DNA of 38,107 nt from Lutibacter sp. (GCF_030692605.1 NZ_JAUYUD010000125.1:1-38107); one strand, 5' to 3'; shown: positions 1-7,433, counted from the first letter of the stretch. Numbers and translations are program-made. Notes: generated from the letters alone by a model not told the origin.

Positions 1-108
1 CATGAAAAACTTAAAGAAAATTTAGAAAACCATATGCAAATGTTAGTTCAAAATCCAGATAGAGTTCAAAAATATTTCAATCATAAAGACATCAAATATG
101 CAGCTTGA
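1..108 (-). other. see plus-strand partial CDS 1-108 (no minus-strand gene here)
   Basis: I see no minus-strand coding capacity at this edge; the coding signal is on the plus strand. Confidence 0.1.
1..108 (+). CDS. C-terminal end of an unidentified protein (partial)
   Basis: An open frame enters from the left edge in frame 1 and stops with TGA at 106-108, giving 35 residues that are charged and mostly helical in character (HEKLKENLEN at the start, ending KYAA). Too little is present to identify the family. By position in a mobile element it could be the end of a mobilization or replication protein, but this is only a guess. A small ORF starts inside its last codons. Confidence 0.5.
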   Translation, partial: HEKLKENLENHMQMLVQNPDRVQKYFNHKDIKYAA

Positions 109-250
109 TAAAATTCCGTTAAATAACCGTCAGGTTAATAGTACAAACCGACAAACATTCAACAAAGGATTTGCTACGTCCGAAAAATCTAGTTTTTTTT
201 TAGTAGATTATATATATCCGTCTACAAGAAATTATATGGATACCTATTAG
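98..250 (+). CDS. small hypothetical protein, 50 aa
   Basis: An ATG at 98-100 opens a 50-codon frame that ends with TAG at 248-250. The start overlaps the stop of the upstream gene by 11 bases, an arrangement typical of translationally coupled genes. The product begins MQLDKIPLNN and ends MDTY; it has no membrane segment or motif I recognise. A run of nine T residues at 193-201 lies in frame. The coupling supports a real gene, but a chance ORF of this length is possible. Confidence 0.35.
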   Translation: MQLDKIPLNNRQVNSTNRQTFNKGFATSEKSSFFLVDYIYPSTRNYMDTY

Positions 251-299
251 ATGAAAAAAACTCTAAAAAGAAGTAACTACAATTAAATTTCAACTCATT

Positions 300-350
300 T
301 ATTTTTGTAAATTGTCCTGTCCTTTATATATAATTAAATTGGGACAATTT
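300..350 (+). promoter_or_regulatory. -7 element and inverted-repeat operator before the RepA-like gene
   Basis: TATTTTTG at 300-307 fits the Bacteroidota -7 consensus TAnnTTTG; no good TTG lies 19 bases upstream. Directly after it is an inverted repeat, AAATTGTCC (309-317) and GGACAATTT (342-350), separated by 24 bases and ending six bases before the start codon at 356. The repeat would span the transcript start and leader, so it could be a repressor site or a hairpin controlling translation. Function is inferred. Confidence 0.4.
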
Positions 351-355
351 TATTT

Positions 356-1471
356 ATGAAGGATGATTTTAATACTAATGACATTCCCGAAGAGGAATTA
401 GTAGGTAAGACACGAATTGACTTAAGTAAGTTTGATATACCTGAAGTTACAGTGACTAAAAAAACTCAGGAGCCTTCTACTAAAAAAACAGAATCAAATA
501 ATGACTTTAAGAAGAAAAAAGTTGACAAGATTATTAATATTGACAAAACGACATTTAATGCTTATGAATTATATAATTTTTCTGTAGGAGAAATACCTAA
601 ACTTCTAAATCCATTCTTACAAACTGTTGGGTTAGCATCTTTGGTAGGAACATCAGATAGTGGTAAATCTACATTTTTAAGACAATTAAGTATTGCTATT
701 ACCCTTAATTTAAAGGAATTCTCAGGGTTTAAATTGAATTGCAAGCATAATAGAGTAATATATGTAAGTACTGAAGATGATTCTTCCTCAGTAAGTTATT
801 CAATAAGAAAACAAATTGAATATCTAAAAAAAGCACATAGCATAGAGAATTTAGAAGGATTAAAAAATCTTGAATTTATATTTGACTCAGATGAATTGTA
901 TACAAACTTATCTAAGAAATTAGATAAAAGCCCTGTTGATTTAATTATCATAGATGCTTTTGCTGATGTGTTTTCAAAAGAAATAAATGCTAATACACAA
1001 GTTAGAAATTTTCTTAATTCTTACGATAAATTGGCTAAAAAACATCAGTGTTTAATTCTATTTCTTCATCATATAGGTAAAAGAACCAATCAAAAAGCCC
1101 CTTCAAAAGATAGTATAATTGGTTCACAAGGCTTTGAAGCTAAAATGAGAGTTGTTTTAGAGATAAGACCAAACTATAGTAATGATAAACAAAAGGATTT
1201 ATGGGTTTTAAAATCTAACTTTTTAGATTCAAAATATAAAAAACAAAGTTATATTCTTGATTTTAATAAAGATTTCATTTTTAATAACACTGGACGTAGA
1301 GGAAGTAAAGCAATTAATGCAAAATCCAACAATACTGAATTAGTAGAAAAGGTTATCTCTCTTAACAAAGAAGGTGTGTCTTATAGAAAAATTGAAGCAG
1401 AATTAAAAAATACTGAATTTCAAGTCAGCAAGTCTGTAATTGCTGAAATCATAAAGAAGAATACTGATTAA
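356..1471 (+). CDS. RepA-like AAA ATPase (AAA_25 type) with C-terminal helix-turn-helix
   Basis: Probable hexameric RecA-fold ATPase of the RepA/AAA_25 type, linked in plasmids and mobile elements to replication. Seen: a polar, lysine-rich N-terminus (1-60), Walker A GTSDSGKST at 98-106, an acidic strand VIYVSTEDD near 134-142, Walker B LIIID at 196-200, a double histidine at 238-239 after a hydrophobic strand, and GSQ at 257-259. The last 45 residues look like a helix-turn-helix (NKEGVSYRKIEAEL). At 371 aa it is slightly longer than plasmid RepA helicases. It converges with the GIY-YIG gene across a shared terminator. Assignment to replication is by family; the partner primase is not visible. 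Confidence 0.75.
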   Translation: MKDDFNTNDIPEEELVGKTRIDLSKFDIPEVTVTKKTQEPSTKKTESNNDFKKKKVDKIINIDKTTFNAYELYNFSVGEIPKLLNPFLQTVGLASLVGTSDSGKSTFLRQLSIAITLNLKEFSGFKLNCKHNRVIYVSTEDDSSSVSYSIRKQIEYLKKAHSIENLEGLKNLEFIFDSDELYTNLSKKLDKSPVDLIIIDAFADVFSKEINANTQVRNFLNSYDKLAKKHQCLILFLHHIGKRTNQKAPSKDSIIGSQGFEAKMRVVLEIRPNYSNDKQKDLWVLKSNFLDSKYKKQSYILDFNKDFIFNNTGRRGSKAINAKSNNTELVEKVISLNKEGVSYRKIEAELKNTEFQVSKSVIAEIIKKNTD

Positions 1472-1587
1472 ATTATACTAAAAATAAACTCCTTCATTTT
1501 CATAATTGAACTATTCAACAAAACAAATTGTAACATAAATAACTAGAGTTTCTAATTTCTTTATTTTGTGAAGTATTGGCATATAAA

Positions 1588-1618
1588 AAACCCAACTCTA
1601 ATTAAAGAAGTTGGGTTT
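1588..1618. terminator. bidirectional intrinsic terminator
   Basis: A perfect 10-bp stem AAACCCAACT (1588-1597) / AGTTGGGTTT (1609-1618) with an 11-base loop lies between two convergent genes. On the minus strand it is followed by a T-rich tract (1582-1590 read in reverse), so it can end the GIY-YIG transcript; on the plus strand it is followed by TTTAAAAA and can end the RepA-like transcript. Confidence 0.8.
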
Positions 1619-1646
1619 AAAAATTATTAAATACTTAATTGCTAAG

Positions 1647-2318
1647 TTACGAATACTTCCAAATATAACCCCCACTATTGGCTCTTTCCCCTCTACAAGA
1701 TCTAGAAATACACGTCTTACTCAATCCTATTTGTCTTGATGCATCTGCAACTGAAACAAATTTAGAAATAAAAGAACCTTCAAGGGAATATTGTAATACT
1801 TCCTTTTTTCTTGTATCTAAATCTGGCTTAAAAGGTTCAGTAAAATTATAACTCCAATAAAACCCATTATATGCTTTATTTACACTTAAACAAGCTCTAC
1901 TAATGCATTGTTTAGTTGCATTCACTGCATTGCCTGCATCCGTTAAACAATTATAAGAATTAACTAAAATTCCATCTATCAAATTATATTGATAAACAGT
2001 TTTCTTAAAATCTCCACCTATTGAACTATTGTAACCAGCATCTTTGGAATTAAATTCATTGATATATTTCTGTTCCATTTGTGCTAATTCATCTGCACAT
2101 GATGCAGTGTCAACTTGCTCCCATTTAAAAGCCTCAGCACCATAAGTGCCGATTGCTTCTTGAAATTTTCCTTCTTCACCTCTGGCTGCTCTTTCCAAAT
2201 GATCTAACTTACGTTGATGTATTGAATTTGTTGTTGCTCCAATGTAAAGCTCTCCATTTACTGTATTTTGAGCTTTATATATAATATAATTATACTCTTC
2301 TTTCATCATCTCCTTCAT
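1647..2318 (-). CDS. GIY-YIG homing-type endonuclease with NUMOD1 repeats
   Basis: Free-standing homing-endonuclease-like protein, 223 aa. Seen: GIY-YIG core with YIIY at 11-14 and YIGAT at 25-29, a conserved-looking Arg at 36, Glu at 82 in MEQKYINEF, and Asn97 in GYNSSIGG. Two NUMOD1-type DNA-binding repeats follow (about 107-157 and 173-222), each with a hydrophobic YQYN/LQYS start, a helix-turn-helix (ATKQCISRAC; LSKTCISRSC) and an aromatic end (GFYWSY; GYIWKY). Known: this architecture is typical of phage and intron homing nucleases. Its start overlaps the end of the upstream ATPase gene by 29 bases; in-frame Met codons at residues 4 and 5 are alternative starts. No intron or intein is visible nearby. 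Confidence 0.88.
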   Translation of the reverse strand: MKEMMKEEYNYIIYKAQNTVNGELYIGATTNSIHQRKLDHLERAARGEEGKFQEAIGTYGAEAFKWEQVDTASCADELAQMEQKYINEFNSKDAGYNSSIGGDFKKTVYQYNLIDGILVNSYNCLTDAGNAVNATKQCISRACLSVNKAYNGFYWSYNFTEPFKPDLDTRKKEVLQYSLEGSFISKFVSVADASRQIGLSKTCISRSCRGERANSGGYIWKYS

Positions 2319-3360
2319 TTTTAATGTATTTATAATTAACAGAAGCGTAATTACCTAAACTTGGGCTAAATATTTTACGTTCCTTTTCTAAATTTTGTAA
2401 ATAACTCCCATATTGCCTCTCCTTTATTCCTAAATCATTTGATAGGATATTATATAGTTCTTTTTTAGTATAAGTACAGGTACTGTTATTGTCTAAATAA
2501 CTACTAATTATTTCAGGTTTTTCAGTTGCTCTTCTCTTATCAGTTCTTGCTAATAATTCATCCTCATCAACATCATTTAAGTGATTTAACCAACAGCTAT
2601 TATCAATTTCAAATTCTTTAACTATATCGCTATCATCAGGTGCATACCTAAAGAAAACATTTTTTACATATCTATGATTTTTACTGGTCCTACTTACTCC
2701 AATTGCGAAATCAGATTCTTGAGCAAATACAGCACTTCCTTTAATCTTATCCATTGTAATTGGACAATCAAACATTTTAGTAGTATGATGTATACAAATT
2801 AGTGTGATTTTCAAATCATAACATACTTCCCTTAATTTTTGCATCAACTTTTCAGAATCAGCACTATTTTCTAATTGCCCTAAATTCATTCTGGTAATAC
2901 TATCAATAAAAACAACTTCAGCTTCGGAATCCATAATCGTATTAATCAAATTATCATAATCAGATTCTCTAACTATTCTTTTCGAAAAATCAATTGGTTG
3001 AAATCTGTAATTCTCACCAATTAGCAGTTGTTCTTCTTCATTTAATACTTCAAACTGCATTCGATTTCTTTCGATTCTACTTAACCAAAATTCTTCCAAA
3101 CCAACAAATAATACCTTTTTAGGAATTCCATCTAGAGGATATTCAAAAAACTCATCCTTACCCATAGCAATGCTCATTGCTAAATTTTCACAAAAAATTG
3201 TTTTGCCACTTTTACTTGGACCAAAAACCAATCCAAATGATTTTTCTTTAATCCCACTCCATAAAAAATTTGTTTTAGGTGCGGTCTCATACTTCACCAG
3301 CATTTCATTCAACGTAAGGAATCTTTTCTCACTTACTTCTTCATTTTTAATATTTTCCAT
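2290..3360 (-). CDS. RepA-like AAA ATPase (AAA_25 type)
   Basis: Second RecA-fold ATPase of the element, 356 aa. Seen: Walker A GPSKSGKT at 47-54, a LFVGLEE strand at 84-90, Walker B VVFID at 149-153 followed by SITRM, a double histidine at 191-192 and GSA at 208-210; the last 90 residues look like a winged-helix region (TKKELYNILSNDLG). The order of motifs matches the plus-strand ATPase at 356-1471, but the sequences are clearly different. It probably acts in element replication or initiation. Its 3' end is overlapped by the GIY-YIG gene, so both are probably on one transcript. The likely control region is the long stretch 3361-3660. Confidence 0.75.
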   Translation of the reverse strand: MENIKNEEVSEKRFLTLNEMLVKYETAPKTNFLWSGIKEKSFGLVFGPSKSGKTIFCENLAMSIAMGKDEFFEYPLDGIPKKVLFVGLEEFWLSRIERNRMQFEVLNEEEQLLIGENYRFQPIDFSKRIVRESDYDNLINTIMDSEAEVVFIDSITRMNLGQLENSADSEKLMQKLREVCYDLKITLICIHHTTKMFDCPITMDKIKGSAVFAQESDFAIGVSRTSKNHRYVKNVFFRYAPDDSDIVKEFEIDNSCWLNHLNDVDEDELLARTDKRRATEKPEIISSYLDNNSTCTYTKKELYNILSNDLGIKERQYGSYLQNLEKERKIFSPSLGNYASVNYKYIKNEGDDERRV

Positions 3361-3582
3361 ATTATCTAATATTTTACTCTTGCAATATTCAACAACAGTA
3401 TTTATAATTATTAAAAGGATTGGAATATTATACCATCAAAAAAGCCATATTCCTAATTAATGGATATAGCTCAATACAATATATTAGATTCTATTTTTGG
3501 TTTCTTTTTTTTCTCTTTAGTTTCTTATTTTTATCTATTTTTCTCCCTAATAATGACAGTATCAACCCTCACTAAACAAATA

Positions 3583-3590
3583 CAAAGATA
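3583..3590 (-). promoter_or_regulatory. candidate -7 promoter element for the minus-strand ATPase gene
   Basis: On the minus strand, TATCTTTG (plus-strand 3583-3590) matches the Bacteroidota -7 consensus TAnnTTTG. No clear TTG is found 19 bases upstream, and the site would leave a leader of over 200 bases before the gene at 3360. A short inverted repeat, GGAATAT (3422-3428) / ATATTCC (3447-3453), lies in that leader. Confidence 0.35.
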
Positions 3591-3695
3591 CGAAAAAAAA
3601 ACGAGATTTCCTAATTTATATTCAATTATTTTCACTTATTATGTTAATTTTTTATAATATTCATAATTATATTGTATAATATTTATAATTACATC

Positions 3696-3731
3696 CTGCA
3701 TTAATATGTCAAATCAATGCAATTAATGCAG
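3696..3731. repeat. perfect 10-bp inverted repeat
   Basis: CTGCATTAAT (3696-3705) and ATTAATGCAG (3722-3731) are exact reverse complements separated by 16 bases. The right arm lies within the tandem 9-mer array at 3717-3743. It could be a protein-binding site or part of a replication or transfer origin. Confidence 0.7.
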
Positions 3732-3743
3732 TAGATGCAATTA
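3717..3743 (+). repeat. three tandem 9-bp repeats headed ATGCA (array A)
   Basis: ATGCAATTA, ATGCAGTAG and ATGCAATTA follow one another without gaps at 3717, 3726 and 3735. The same pattern occurs at 14727-14753 beside the integrase. Tandem short repeats at close to a helical turn are typical of iterons or of arm-type or excisionase sites. The binding protein is unknown. Confidence 0.65.
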
Positions 3744-3830
3744 TTAAACTAGTTAAGGCATTTTCAGTGGCTTTGATAGAGGAGTGCCGTCTCAAAAGTT
3801 GGTTATCAAAATACAGTATCTCCTAATTAT

Positions 3831-4088
3831 TTACTTATCTTCTACTATGAAATCAAAGTAATGATAATAATAAGCTTGTCCATTTATTATATAAACGGTT
3901 TTTAATTCTTGTGTAATTTTAATTCTATCTACCCAAACTACTTGCCCTTTCTTTAATGTTCCAACATCAGTCAAGACGAGAACTTCGAAAGGACAAAATA
4001 GTATTTTGAGTAAATTATTATAAGTAACAATCCAGAGTTCTTTAGGATTACTAAATTGTAATAATTTCAATAATTCTTTTTCATTCAT
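3831..4088 (-). CDS. hypothetical protein, 85 aa
   Basis: Compact open frame with an acidic N-terminus (MNEKELLKLLQ) and a middle and C-terminal half rich in beta-strand-like stretches, such as EVLVLTDVGTLKKGQVVWVDRIKI and AYYYHYFDFIVE. The KKGQVVWVDRIK part could be a small beta-barrel. There is no signal peptide and no family I recognise. It lies 63 bases downstream of the DUF3871-like gene on the same strand and may be the last gene of that unit. Confidence 0.6.
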   Translation of the reverse strand: MNEKELLKLLQFSNPKELWIVTYNNLLKILFCPFEVLVLTDVGTLKKGQVVWVDRIKITQELKTVYIINGQAYYYHYFDFIVEDK

Positions 4089-4151
4089 ATTTTATTTGTA
4101 GGTGAATAATTACAACTTGAACTTCATCAAATTGAAAAAATAGCTATAATA

Positions 4152-5156
4152 TTAATTAGACAGTAGCCAGTTTGGAACGTTGTTTTGTATTGAATTACCT
4201 AGGTTATTGATTAACTCGTATGCATTTACATTACGCTCAAAATTTGAATCTATGTAACTGCTCTTGTTGGCTTCAGTAAAAAGATTGTATAAACTCCATA
4301 AATTAATAGAGCCATCTTTATTTCTACTGAAGTTTGGACAGTTATAATAATCCTTTACCACATTGTTTATCTGGCTGTCATTTAGTGTAATTGGAAATAC
4401 GCTTTTTTGCGCATTCTTTTCCAAATGCTGATACATTCTGGCTTTTCCAATAAAGTGTGCAAATTGCTTTTCAGACAACTGATATCTACTCATTTTTTCC
4501 ATATTACCTAAATGCTTTTCTGAATTATAACCTGAAAACAATTGAGTCATTTGTTGTTCTAATTCTAAAATAGATCCTATTCTTATTTCATTTGAAAAAC
4601 CATCTGTAGAAATACAGAGATTTGTGCAAACCTTGTTTTTAAACCCTATAAAAACTTTAAATTTTTCCAATGATTTTCTGCTATACAAATTCTCTTGGTT
4701 GTAGGCTCTTACACCGCCAACACTTAACGTAAGCTCGTTACCATTCACAATTTGTTTCACACCAGGAATATCAATAATAAAAGCACATCGTTCATAATAC
4801 ACTGTCTTTTCAAAATCCCTCAATTCTTTAGCTGGTTTCCCAATAGCTGAGGGAATTCTCCCCTTCACAATATGGCTCACTCTTATATCTGGCTCATTTA
4901 CTTGCATCTCAGGAAATAACTTTTGAACCACTTCACTTGCTTTATCTATAAACTGATAATGACTTAAAGTTGATTCATTATCTTTTGAAAACACAGGTAT
5001 GATGCAATCCTTTTGTAGGTGGTTTAAAGTCACCTGTTCTGTGTTTGCTTCAATAAAATTTCCTTTACTTACAGTATTAATTACTTGTTCTTTTGGGATT
5101 ATTTGCGTATTACTTGCTATCAATTCCATTTGATGTGTTTTTAGACGGTTGAACAA
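4152..5156 (-). CDS. DUF3871-like protein
   Basis: A 334-aa soluble protein that I match by appearance to the DUF3871 family, found in Bacteroidota mobile elements and of unknown function. Seen: a NFIEANTE stretch near residues 33-40, IRVSHIVKGRIPSAIGKPAKELRDFEKT near 91-118 (typical of the family as I recall it), and a helical C-terminus ending NWLLSN. Its start overlaps the end of the Sak4-like gene by 47 bases; Met10 (start at 5129) would reduce the overlap to 20 and is a fair alternative. The fixed linkage with the ATPase upstream suggests a role in DNA processing. Confidence 0.7.
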   Translation of the reverse strand: MFNRLKTHQMELIASNTQIIPKEQVINTVSKGNFIEANTEQVTLNHLQKDCIIPVFSKDNESTLSHYQFIDKASEVVQKLFPEMQVNEPDIRVSHIVKGRIPSAIGKPAKELRDFEKTVYYERCAFIIDIPGVKQIVNGNELTLSVGGVRAYNQENLYSRKSLEKFKVFIGFKNKVCTNLCISTDGFSNEIRIGSILELEQQMTQLFSGYNSEKHLGNMEKMSRYQLSEKQFAHFIGKARMYQHLEKNAQKSVFPITLNDSQINNVVKDYYNCPNFSRNKDGSINLWSLYNLFTEANKSSYIDSNFERNVNAYELINNLGNSIQNNVPNWLLSN

Positions 5157-6015
5157 TTTGATTATTAGGTATTATTTGAGAAGTTACATTTTCAATTTCT
5201 GCCTTTCTTTGAATGACACTATCCTTGATTTTTATTTGGTAGGTTGGATATTTAGAATAGATGTGTCGTAACCCTTCTAATGTTGTACATTGATTTATTT
5301 CAGAAAAGATATTTTGAAGTAGTTCCTGCTCTGACTTCCCATCATTACACCATTCCTTTAAAATCTTTCCTGTTCCTTTTGAGATTACAAACTCTGGTTT
5401 ATTCATAAATAAGCCTGTTCTATCTTTTGAAGCTACTGCTAAATGCTTGTCATTTATGAGTTCAAAATTGGTGGTTAATTCATATTCAAATCCTTCTCTG
5501 GTTATCTCCTTGGTTCCGTGTTTAATTACTTTGGTTCTACCGTTTGAATCACTATCCAATGAATAGTCAATTTTTCTTCTAGCAGTTGTAATTACGTGAC
5601 ATTTCGATTGTAAAATAGCATCAATAAAAGCTTGATGCCTTGGACTTATTCTTGCCCAGTCCTGAAACCTACCACCTAACTGCTCGTGTAACTGCAAACA
5701 ACCTCCTTTACCATTCCATTCGTGTGTAATGCTATCAATGATAATAACTTCTAATTTAGCCTTTTCACACATTTTAATGGCTTCTATATACCTTTCTGGA
5801 CTATAAGGTTCCTCTAGTGACAATACGTTAAACTCTCCTAAATGTGCATACAAACTTGCACTGTTATTTTCAGTATCAATAATGGCTATTTTTGACCAGT
5901 CATTGGTAATTCCATAGGCTAATAATAAAGCAGAATAGCTTTTGCCAAATCCACTTGCACCACTTAATCCAAGTCGTAATTTTACTTGATTTCTTTGCGC
6001 TTGTTCTAATTTCAT
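5110..6015 (-). CDS. phage-type AAA ATPase (AAA_24; Sak4-like recombination protein)
   Basis: Compact RecA-fold ATPase, 301 aa. Seen: Walker A GASGFGKS at 19-26, a strand with IIDTENNSA (46-54), Walker B VIIIDS at 90-95 followed by ITHEWNGKGG, and TTARRK (about 144-149), with a polar, flexible C-terminus. Known: proteins with this motif order in phages act in homologous recombination or single-strand annealing (Sak4 group) and work with an SSB. It lies between a DUF3871-like gene and a small possible SSB gene. Recombination or repair of the element is the likely role; a direct annealing function is not proven by sequence. Confidence 0.7.
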   Translation of the reverse strand: MKLEQAQRNQVKLRLGLSGASGFGKSYSALLLAYGITNDWSKIAIIDTENNSASLYAHLGEFNVLSLEEPYSPERYIEAIKMCEKAKLEVIIIDSITHEWNGKGGCLQLHEQLGGRFQDWARISPRHQAFIDAILQSKCHVITTARRKIDYSLDSDSNGRTKVIKHGTKEITREGFEYELTTNFELINDKHLAVASKDRTGLFMNKPEFVISKGTGKILKEWCNDGKSEQELLQNIFSEINQCTTLEGLRHIYSKYPTYQIKIKDSVIQRKAEIENVTSQIIPNNQIVQPSKNTSNGIDSK

Positions 6016-6085
6016 AATAATAGTATTTAGTGTTTATAATTAATTTTGTGATTGCTACTAATTGTCTAAAAAAAAGACAAAAAAA

Positions 6086-6107
6086 GGAGCTACATTGCTG
6101 TAACTCC
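6086..6107 (-). terminator. intrinsic terminator
   Basis: On the minus strand a stem GGAGTTACA/TGTAGCTCC (plus 6086-6107, one mismatch, loop of four) is followed by a long T tract (plus A run 6080-6085 and more beyond). It lies just after the stop of the 114-aa gene, so transcription of that gene can end here and the ATPase gene may have its own promoter in 6016-6080. Confidence 0.7.
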
Positions 6108-6133
6108 TCATTCTAATTGATACTGTTTGAAGT

Positions 6134-6478
6134 TTAAAATACTTCTTCTTTCATAATAACATTCTCTTTCAAAATGCTTTCTTCCTCACCAACATACTCG
6201 AATTTATGCGTTAAGGTTATTATTTCTCCTGAATTTGGAATTGCGTACTCATAAGGTTCAGAATCTACCCTTTTTACTTGTCCAGGTAATTGTGTTCCTT
6301 TTAAAGTTTCACAAATTAATTCATTAAAAGTACAGGAAACTCTAGCTGTTCTAGCAGTTAAATAAGTACTTCCTGTTTCTTGACTTTTTACAGCTTCTAT
6401 CCCACCTTGTACTATAAGTGAATTAAAAGTTGTTCCATCCTCTCTTTGATACGTTTTGTAATCTACAATTGTTACCAT
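6134..6478 (-). CDS. small beta-rich protein, possible single-strand DNA-binding protein
   Basis: A 114-aa protein with alternating strand-like segments (VTIVDYKTYQREDGTTFNSLIVQGG, STYLTARTARVSCTF, GQVKRVDSEPYEYAIP, ITLTHKFEYVG) and an acidic, flexible tail. The N-terminal pattern of a strand, a turn with a modified-residue-like YQREDG and a second strand is like an OB fold. Its position next to a Sak4-like ATPase fits an SSB partner, since Sak4 proteins are known to work with one. The OB-fold call is inferred; I do not recognise the family by name. Confidence 0.55.
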   Translation of the reverse strand: MVTIVDYKTYQREDGTTFNSLIVQGGIEAVKSQETGSTYLTARTARVSCTFNELICETLKGTQLPGQVKRVDSEPYEYAIPNSGEIITLTHKFEYVGEEESILKENVIMKEEVF

Positions 6479-6509
6479 AGTTTTTAAAATTTTAAGATTA
6501 TTTAAGGCA

Positions 6510-6522
6510 CGGGGGTATCCCG
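6510..6522. repeat. GC-rich short palindrome in an intergenic region
   Basis: CGGGGGTATCCCG is a CGGG/CCCG inverted repeat inside otherwise AT-rich DNA, followed within 20 bases by GAGAGTGGGGGTTG. The intergenic stretch 6479-6610 otherwise holds A/T tracts. The G-rich block is unusual for this genome; a control or processing site is possible. Confidence 0.4.
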
Positions 6523-6610
6523 CAAAACCAAAAGAGAGTGGGGGTTGAAGACTAGATTAAGTCGCTTTCACTTTTCTAAAAAAAATTGAAAAAAATTTTG
6601 GCAAAAAAAA

Positions 6611-7390
6611 TTAATATGTAAAAACAGCCTTACCCGTTTCCCCATTTGAAACTCTTACATAAGTAACTTGGATTGGATAATTATCCGAATTATATTGATA
6701 ATTAGCTGTATATACTAATGTCCCATCTCTATAAATCTTTGTCGCATTATTTATGTAATAAAAGTCAAAGAAATAATCAAAAACTTGAATATTAATATAT
6801 TCAACATATCCAAATTTTCTAAACAATATATTCATTGGATTAATACCATCGTCAAATTCAAATGTATATATACTTTGGTAGGATTTTCCTTCATTATAAA
6901 TTACCTTGTCAATTTGATTATTCTTATAATAAATATTTACAGATTCACAATCAGAATCAGAACATTCTACACTTTGAACCAACCCTTTACTATCAAAATT
7001 ATATTGCTTACTTCTACTTTTAAATGCATTGTTATTTAACCAAACATATTCTATCAAATATTCATTATCATTAAAATTACTAGCATAATTAAAATTTAGT
7101 GCTACCGAATTATTTGGCACATTACTATTGTCATAATACTGCTTGATTTTGCTAATCTTATTATTTGAATTATATGTATAAACTTCATAATTACCCCTAT
7201 TTAACACACTGCTTTTTGTTAGCTTATTATCTTCATAATAAAAATGACTGCCACTTTCAGAACCACTATACAAAATATCTTTTATAAGTTTAACACTATT
7301 AGGTTCCTCAATAATATTAATATCATCTTTAGATTCATCACCACACGAATATTGTAGTAGAATTATGGTTAAAACAGTAAATAATTTCAT
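6611..7390 (-). CDS. predicted lipoprotein with YD-like repeats
   Basis: Probable surface or periplasmic lipoprotein. The start at 7390 is chosen because it places a signal peptide at the N-terminus (MKLFTVLTIILLQYSCG) with a lipobox ending in Cys16; the longer frame from 7417 adds nine polar residues before it. The mature part contains repeated strand-turn-strand units (YYEDNKLTKS, YNSNNKISKIKQYYD, YNFDSKGLVQSV, YKNNQIDKVIYNEG, YQYNSDNYPIQVTY) like the YD-type repeats of Bacteroidota lipoproteins. The function is unknown. It is the last gene of the cargo run; no strong terminator is visible after it. Confidence 0.75.
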   Translation of the reverse strand: MKLFTVLTIILLQYSCGDESKDDINIIEEPNSVKLIKDILYSGSESGSHFYYEDNKLTKSSVLNRGNYEVYTYNSNNKISKIKQYYDNSNVPNNSVALNFNYASNFNDNEYLIEYVWLNNNAFKSRSKQYNFDSKGLVQSVECSDSDCESVNIYYKNNQIDKVIYNEGKSYQSIYTFEFDDGINPMNILFRKFGYVEYINIQVFDYFFDFYYINNATKIYRDGTLVYTANYQYNSDNYPIQVTYVRVSNGETGKAVFTY

Positions 7391-7433
7391 CTTGTTAATT
7401 TTTTCATAGAATTTCATAATAATTGATTTTTAA

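Larger units (their letters stand above)
3361..3830. other. gene-free stretch with AT-rich block, inverted repeat and tandem 9-mers
   Basis: This 470-base stretch has no convincing gene. It holds, in order: a short inverted repeat (3422-3453), long T tracts, a candidate minus-strand -7 element (3583-3590), a strongly AT-rich block at about 3640-3690, a perfect 10-bp inverted repeat (3696-3731), and three tandem ATGCA-headed 9-mers (3717-3743). AT-rich DNA plus iteron-like repeats beside RepA-like genes is the layout of a plasmid-type origin; this role is inferred. Confidence 0.45.

Noticed and set aside
1917-1939. Three TGCAT words at 9-base spacing inside the GIY-YIG gene
   Set aside because: They resemble the ATGCA arrays, but they are in coding sequence and in codon phase (Ala codons every third residue), so the period may come from the protein.
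3460-3657. 65-codon plus-strand ORF rich in Phe and Tyr
   Set aside because: It reads through T tracts in the leader region of the minus-strand ATPase gene and has low-complexity composition; probably not a gene.
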